A stretch of 64,000 nt of DNA from Takakia lepidozioides (Eukaryota; Streptophyta; Takakiopsida; Takakiales; Takakiaceae). Both the position numbers and the translations under genes were made by a program. Below are positions 60,090-64,000 of this stretch, piece after piece; position 1 is the first letter of the stretch, and the number at the start of each line of letters is the position of its first letter. The stretch is from contig CM060732.1 in assembly GCA_030704615.1 (NCBI GenBank), positions 59,439,053 to 59,503,052 of the forward strand, given 5' to 3'. Below the pieces are notes generated by a model. The model was given only the letters and a program-made list of their open reading frames with translations, had not been told where the DNA came from and did not search any database.

Positions 60090-60550
60090 CTGGCGAATGG
60101 AAATTCGGCGCCGAATATCCATACGCCAGCGATCCGACTTACCTGCTGGATGGAAATTCGGCGCCGGATTTCCATCCATCCGGGATCTACCTGCACGATG
60201 GAAATTCGGCGCCGGATTTCCATCCATCCGCCTCCGAATTACCTGCTTGAGGGAAATTTTGCGCGCCGCCCTACCTGCGCGGATGGAAATCCGGCGCCGG
60301 ATTTCCATCCATCCGCTTCCGAATTACCTGCGTGAGGGAAATTTCGCGCGCCGCCCTACCTGCGCGGATGGAAATGCGCCCTGCAAACCATCCGGCGCCG
60401 GATTTATCCGAATTACCTGCGTGAGGGAAATTTCTTGCGCGGATGGCGCCGAATTACCTTTATGCAGGATGGAAAATTTCCAGCGAATTACCTGGATGGA
60501 AATCCGGCGCCAGATTTCCATCCTGCAGCGCTCCGAATTACCTCTACGTT
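60090..60550. repeat. Short-unit palindromic array, 45-85 bp spacing
   Basis: The same palindrome returns at about 60096, 60150, 60197, 60282, 60366 (disrupted) and 60493 without the long spacers. It is now joined by CCATCCGCYTCCGAATTACC and CTACCTGCRCGGATGG links (CGAATTACCTGC recurs at least five times). Several copies have become GGCGCCGGATTTCC, losing perfect symmetry. Probably derived from the same ancestor as the 285-bp repeat by amplification of the palindrome alone. Confidence 0.8.
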
Positions 60551-60588
60551 GGGAATTCCGGGCCGAGTTCCGTCGATTTTCATCCGAC

Positions 60589-63500
60589 ATGGAGGGCTTC
60601 ATCCGACATTTAATTGCGCAGTTGGGCAATAAATGTCCACCGCCGTCCGTTTTTATTCGGGCTGGCGACACATGGCTTCCTGGATACGTACCCTAAATCT
60701 GATGCTAATCTTGGCTTAACATGCTATTCGAGGCATGTACCCCAAAAACGGAGATCTTTTTCCATTTTGGCTGGGACTTATGCCGCCTGAAGGGCGTGGC
60801 TCTCCTGAGAGAGACCTCACATCCAGACCGCGGCGGAAGTTGAAAGCTCTGTACTACGGACGACGGCCAATCTCTCGCATGGCCAAACTGAAGCTCCAGC
60901 AGGAGATTCCAGTGTCTTGCTCACAACCCGCGCCAACTGAAGCCGAGTACTCTCAGGCAAGCCACTTCTGCTTTCGCTTTGTTCGATTTCGCTTTTGCTT
61001 TCGCTTTCGCTTTGCTTTTGCCTCGCTTTGTTTTTGCATCTTCATCCTGGCTTCGCTGGATAAGTGAACCTTAGATAGTTGAGTGAACCTTAGATTGTTT
61101 GCAATGCGTGTGCAAATCCGGCAGCTCTGGAGAAGGCTGCTTGTGCATGTCATTCTCAGGCAATGGTTGCATTTGTTTTCATTGTTGTTGCATGGCTCTC
61201 CATACTTCCTAAACTTGTTATGTTTTCATTTTTGTTACACGATTGTTGCTATGGTGGTTGCGCTGCTCGTTGCGATGCTGGTTTTTGGCACCGATGTTGG
61301 TTCTCACGATTTTTGGGAATGACAGAGTGACGACGAGCCCGGCACGCTGGTGGTATCATCGACAGCTCCAACTCATCGCATTTGAATCGCCCAACTTGGG
61401 GCGAGAGGCAAACTTAAACCTTTGTTGGTGGACGGAGGACTTGCAACGAGAGTACGACAGAATAGGCATTGGGGAGGTTGGTGCAGGCGGCATGGCAGGT
61501 GAAGGGCGTGAGGACATGAGGACAGCAGATCCGGCAATGGAGGTTGTTCATGCACATGCAGTAGGGCCCGCCCACGCAAAGAAAAAGAAGAAAGCTAAGC
61601 ACATGCAATCCCCGGCGAGAGAGCCGTCACGGGCTGCGGAGGGGGGAGTGAGCAGTGCGCGCGCGGTGTCAGTTCGCCTCAATCAAAGGTGGTCGTCCTG
61701 GAGGGCTCCCCTGCTGCTAGCCCTAGTAAGAAACAGAAAGCCCGTGAGAGGGCAAAAGAGAGGGCAAAAGAACAGACGAGACAGAATGCTAGCCAGGAGG
61801 AAAGAGAAAAGGCCACTGAAGAGGCCAGGGGTGCCCAAATGACAGATGCCAATGTAAGCGAGGGACGCACAGAGACGGTGGATCCCTCCAAGACACCACA
61901 AAGAGGCAGTAACACACCGGTTAGACCATCGCGGGCAGAGCAGCCCCTGCAATTACCCATACGGTGGAGAGTGGAGGAGAGGAAAGAACACCAGAAAGAG
62001 CACGGATTGTGCAAGTTCGAGGTGAAGCCAGGGAGAGGGCAGTAGAGAGGGGGAGAGTGCTGGAGGTGGTTTCGCAGGTGGCTGACCCTGTTGAGGAGGA
62101 CGACAGGGAGCTTTCTGACCAGGATGACATCCTCCCGGACATCCCCAGGCCCCAAACCCGGAGCATACAGGCTGGATTTGGCGGTCCTGGTGGGCTGCCG
62201 GAAAACCCCTCTGCAGCAGACGTCATGTCTGAGGCGGATATGAAGTTGGCCGCTGCCAAGATGTTGGAGGCAACCCACAGCAAATTGGCAGGGTGCGGGG
62301 GGCATGGTGTACCCGGCCAAGCTTCGAATTCCCCTTTGCCGCTTGGTGTCATTGCAGGTGGTGAGACCTGCCTCCCAGGCGATATCGACAAGCTGAAATT
62401 CTCTTTCCGGGATGGATATCGAATGGGGTCTGCCGCGTTTTACGTTTCCATTGAGAACGACCACGGAGCTTCCGTGCCCACACTTCCGATGAGGTGGACA
62501 AATGGGGTCCCCATTGGCAAACGCGAAATGAGGAGTTCGAGAGATCGATTGCTAGTGATCCTCTTTTCCAGCACTTGTCCGGTAAGATGTTCTACGTGTG
62601 GGACGGCAATCATCGCCTCCTGGCATGGATGGAGCACATTGCCCAAGCCACCCCAACGACCTCGATTGGCATTTCGCCGTGGATTGTGTTGTGCTGAAGG
62701 TTGCGGGGCCCAAAGATCGCAGTCTTCTCAAAGCTGCAATGGCGGACATCAACTCGTAAGTTACAACCCTCTCGCTTTTGGACTTTGAATTTGGAAGTCA
62801 TTTCATTGCGAATCCTCATATATGATGAAAATTCCCATTTCAGTATTGTTTGATGGAATGTGGCACTGCAGGGTGACTGAGAATGCCTTCATTGCCACCA
62901 ACTTGTCCCATATGCTCTTCCGAGTGAAGGATGTCGGGAAGCAGGGGGTGCAAGAGTTTGCCAATTCCCTCAGTGCCGACCTCCTGCGCAAGTCGGAGGC
63001 AAAGGCAGACAGAACCTGGTATAGCTGAGCGTCGACGCCATGGTGGACTACATATTTCGGGTAAAGCTCCTGACAGTTTTGTTGAGCTAATCTGTCTCTC
63101 CTCCCCCCCCAATAGAAGAAATTGTGTTGAGCAGGATCTCTAATCTTATGTGCGCATTCTTGACAGACGAAAATACAGCAGGATTTGGCACATGCGCGGA
63201 GGTTCTACATGGAGTCAGAGGAGAAGAATCCAACCCTCCCGGCACTCGAATCGTATGTCAAAGCTGCGGAGGTGAGGGCCCGCATAAAGTACAAGTCGCG
63301 GATGGTAAAGTACGTGGCCATAGCTGATCCCGCCCTTGGTGCCGACTTTCTGGTGGAGGTGGGGAAGCACTACTCTCGCGCTCTGAAGCCCACGATGACA
63401 TTGGAGAAGCTCCATCGTCTAGCCACATCCTGTGTGGATGCAACAGAAAAGGTGATACATTCTTAACCAAATTGTGGTGGCAACAACTCTTTTTGTGGTG

Positions 63501-64000
63501 TTTGGCGCTTACGAATATGCTGGGTGGTTGGACAGACCCGGTGGCTCCAAATCTGGAATGGTTCCCAAAGTACCAGGGACATGTGGAGCTTCCCCAAACC
63601 GGACAAACTCTCTGACCCCACATTCGACATGTGGATGAACCGCATGACATGGTGGTTTCAGGTACTTCCCCACGCTTCGTTTGGGGCTTCTACTCTAGTA
63701 GGGGGTGGATTCATTGTATTTTTTCAGGAAAGCGATCTGATGGAGAATCTCCACAGGTGACGACGAATGCGCAAGAGCAGCTGGACACACAAGCACATCA
63801 GTTCAAGAGATGGAGATATCTCCTGCAGCAGAGAGCCTACGTGACTATGTGACGAGGTACTTTCTGCTCTACAAAACCAACCTATTCTTTCGGGAGATAG
63901 CAGATGCTCGCCGGAGCCACGAGTTCACCGACCAGCCGAACGCGGACAAAGCAGCAATGCGCCTTCTGTACAGGTACATACGCGCTGCCTTTCTTTCAAG
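60589..64000 (+). pseudogene. Multi-exon gene with DGNHR (ParB/Srx-like) motif, truncated by window end
   Basis: Exon-like pieces: 60589-60687; 60733-60954 (ends at a GC-type donor); 61323-62755 (Ala/Glu/Lys-rich, then IDKLKFSFRDGYRMGSA); then 62872-63060, 63167-63451, 63536-63661, 63728-63756 and about 63829-63976. Most late borders are GT-AG with matching phase, for example ADINS/VTENAF across 62756-62871. The core LFQHLSGKMFYVWDGNHRLL resembles the DGxHR motif of ParB/sulfiredoxin-fold proteins, followed by LDWHFAVDCVVLKV. Frame changes near 61687, 61985, 62480, 62645 and 63020 look like single-base errors or decay, so it is listed as a pseudogene although the 3' exons are clean. It is divergent from the MULE transposase across the palindromic array. 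The full family is unknown to me. Confidence 0.45.
60968..61040. repeat. GCTTTC-type hexamer microsatellite
   Basis: Imperfect repeats of TTTCGC/TTTTGC run for about 70 bases directly after the GC-type donor of the second exon-like piece, so they lie in the presumed intron. The open Phe/Arg/Cys-rich frame here is a product of the repeat. Confidence 0.7.

Noticed and set aside
59396-60335. Very long open frames (230-284 codons) over the palindromic array
   Set aside because: All frames on both strands are open because the repeat unit lacks stops; the products are just the repeat translated.
58880-60550. CRISPR-like array
   Set aside because: Regularly spaced palindromes superficially resemble one, but the DNA is plant nuclear, spacers are themselves repeated, and no cas genes exist.

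Overview
This window looks like nuclear DNA of a land plant. Its genes are intron-containing and of plant type: a group IIc WRKY factor, a CoaE-type kinase with the plant C-terminal membrane tail, ER glucosidase II alpha, a J8-like plastid J protein and a plant RHG phosphatase. They are widely spaced among AT-rich DNA, tRNA-derived SINE-like repeats, LINE, Ty3-type, CACTA-like, pogo-like and MULE remnants, and palindrome-bearing satellite arrays. The repeat load and spacing would fit a large-genome fern or lycophyte, but nothing here fixes the species.

Layout. 1-17.4 kb is accessory DNA without an intact gene. It holds a Ty3-type gag remnant (about 4.75-8 kb) split inside its zinc knuckle by a roughly 1.9-kb terminal-inverted-repeat element full of a palindromic minisatellite, plus a CACTA-like element (12.86-13.69 kb), G-box clusters and SINE-like pieces. 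17.5-33 kb is the gene-rich part: WRKY (+), dephospho-CoA kinase (+, only about 365 bp downstream), glucosidase II alpha (-, convergent with CoaE, seven exons) and a J-domain protein (-). 33-45 kb is again repeat-rich, with degraded coding-like pieces and a coiled-coil gene fragment that ends where a degenerate LINE (40.5-42.9 kb) begins. 45.2-46.9 kb holds a four-exon histidine phosphatase (-). 47-52.6 kb carries a tandem segmental duplication of a small unrecognised three-helix membrane protein: the first copy is frameshifted, the second intact.

56-64 kb is the strangest part. A pogo-like DDE fragment is followed by a frameshifted MULE transposase (-), then about 1.6 kb of repeats built on a near-perfect 30-bp palindrome centred on GGCGCC. 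A multi-exon gene then runs divergently (+) off the window edge; it encodes a DGNHR motif reminiscent of the ParB/sulfiredoxin fold. MULE, palindromic array and DGNHR gene may be parts of one two-gene mobile element. That is an inference and is marked as such.

The conserved genes do not form a pathway. Glucosidase II works in ER glycoprotein quality control, CoaE in CoA synthesis, the J protein probably in plastid Hsp70 function, and WRKY in transcription. Exon boundaries were set by eye from splice consensus, phase and remembered family sequences, not by alignment software.
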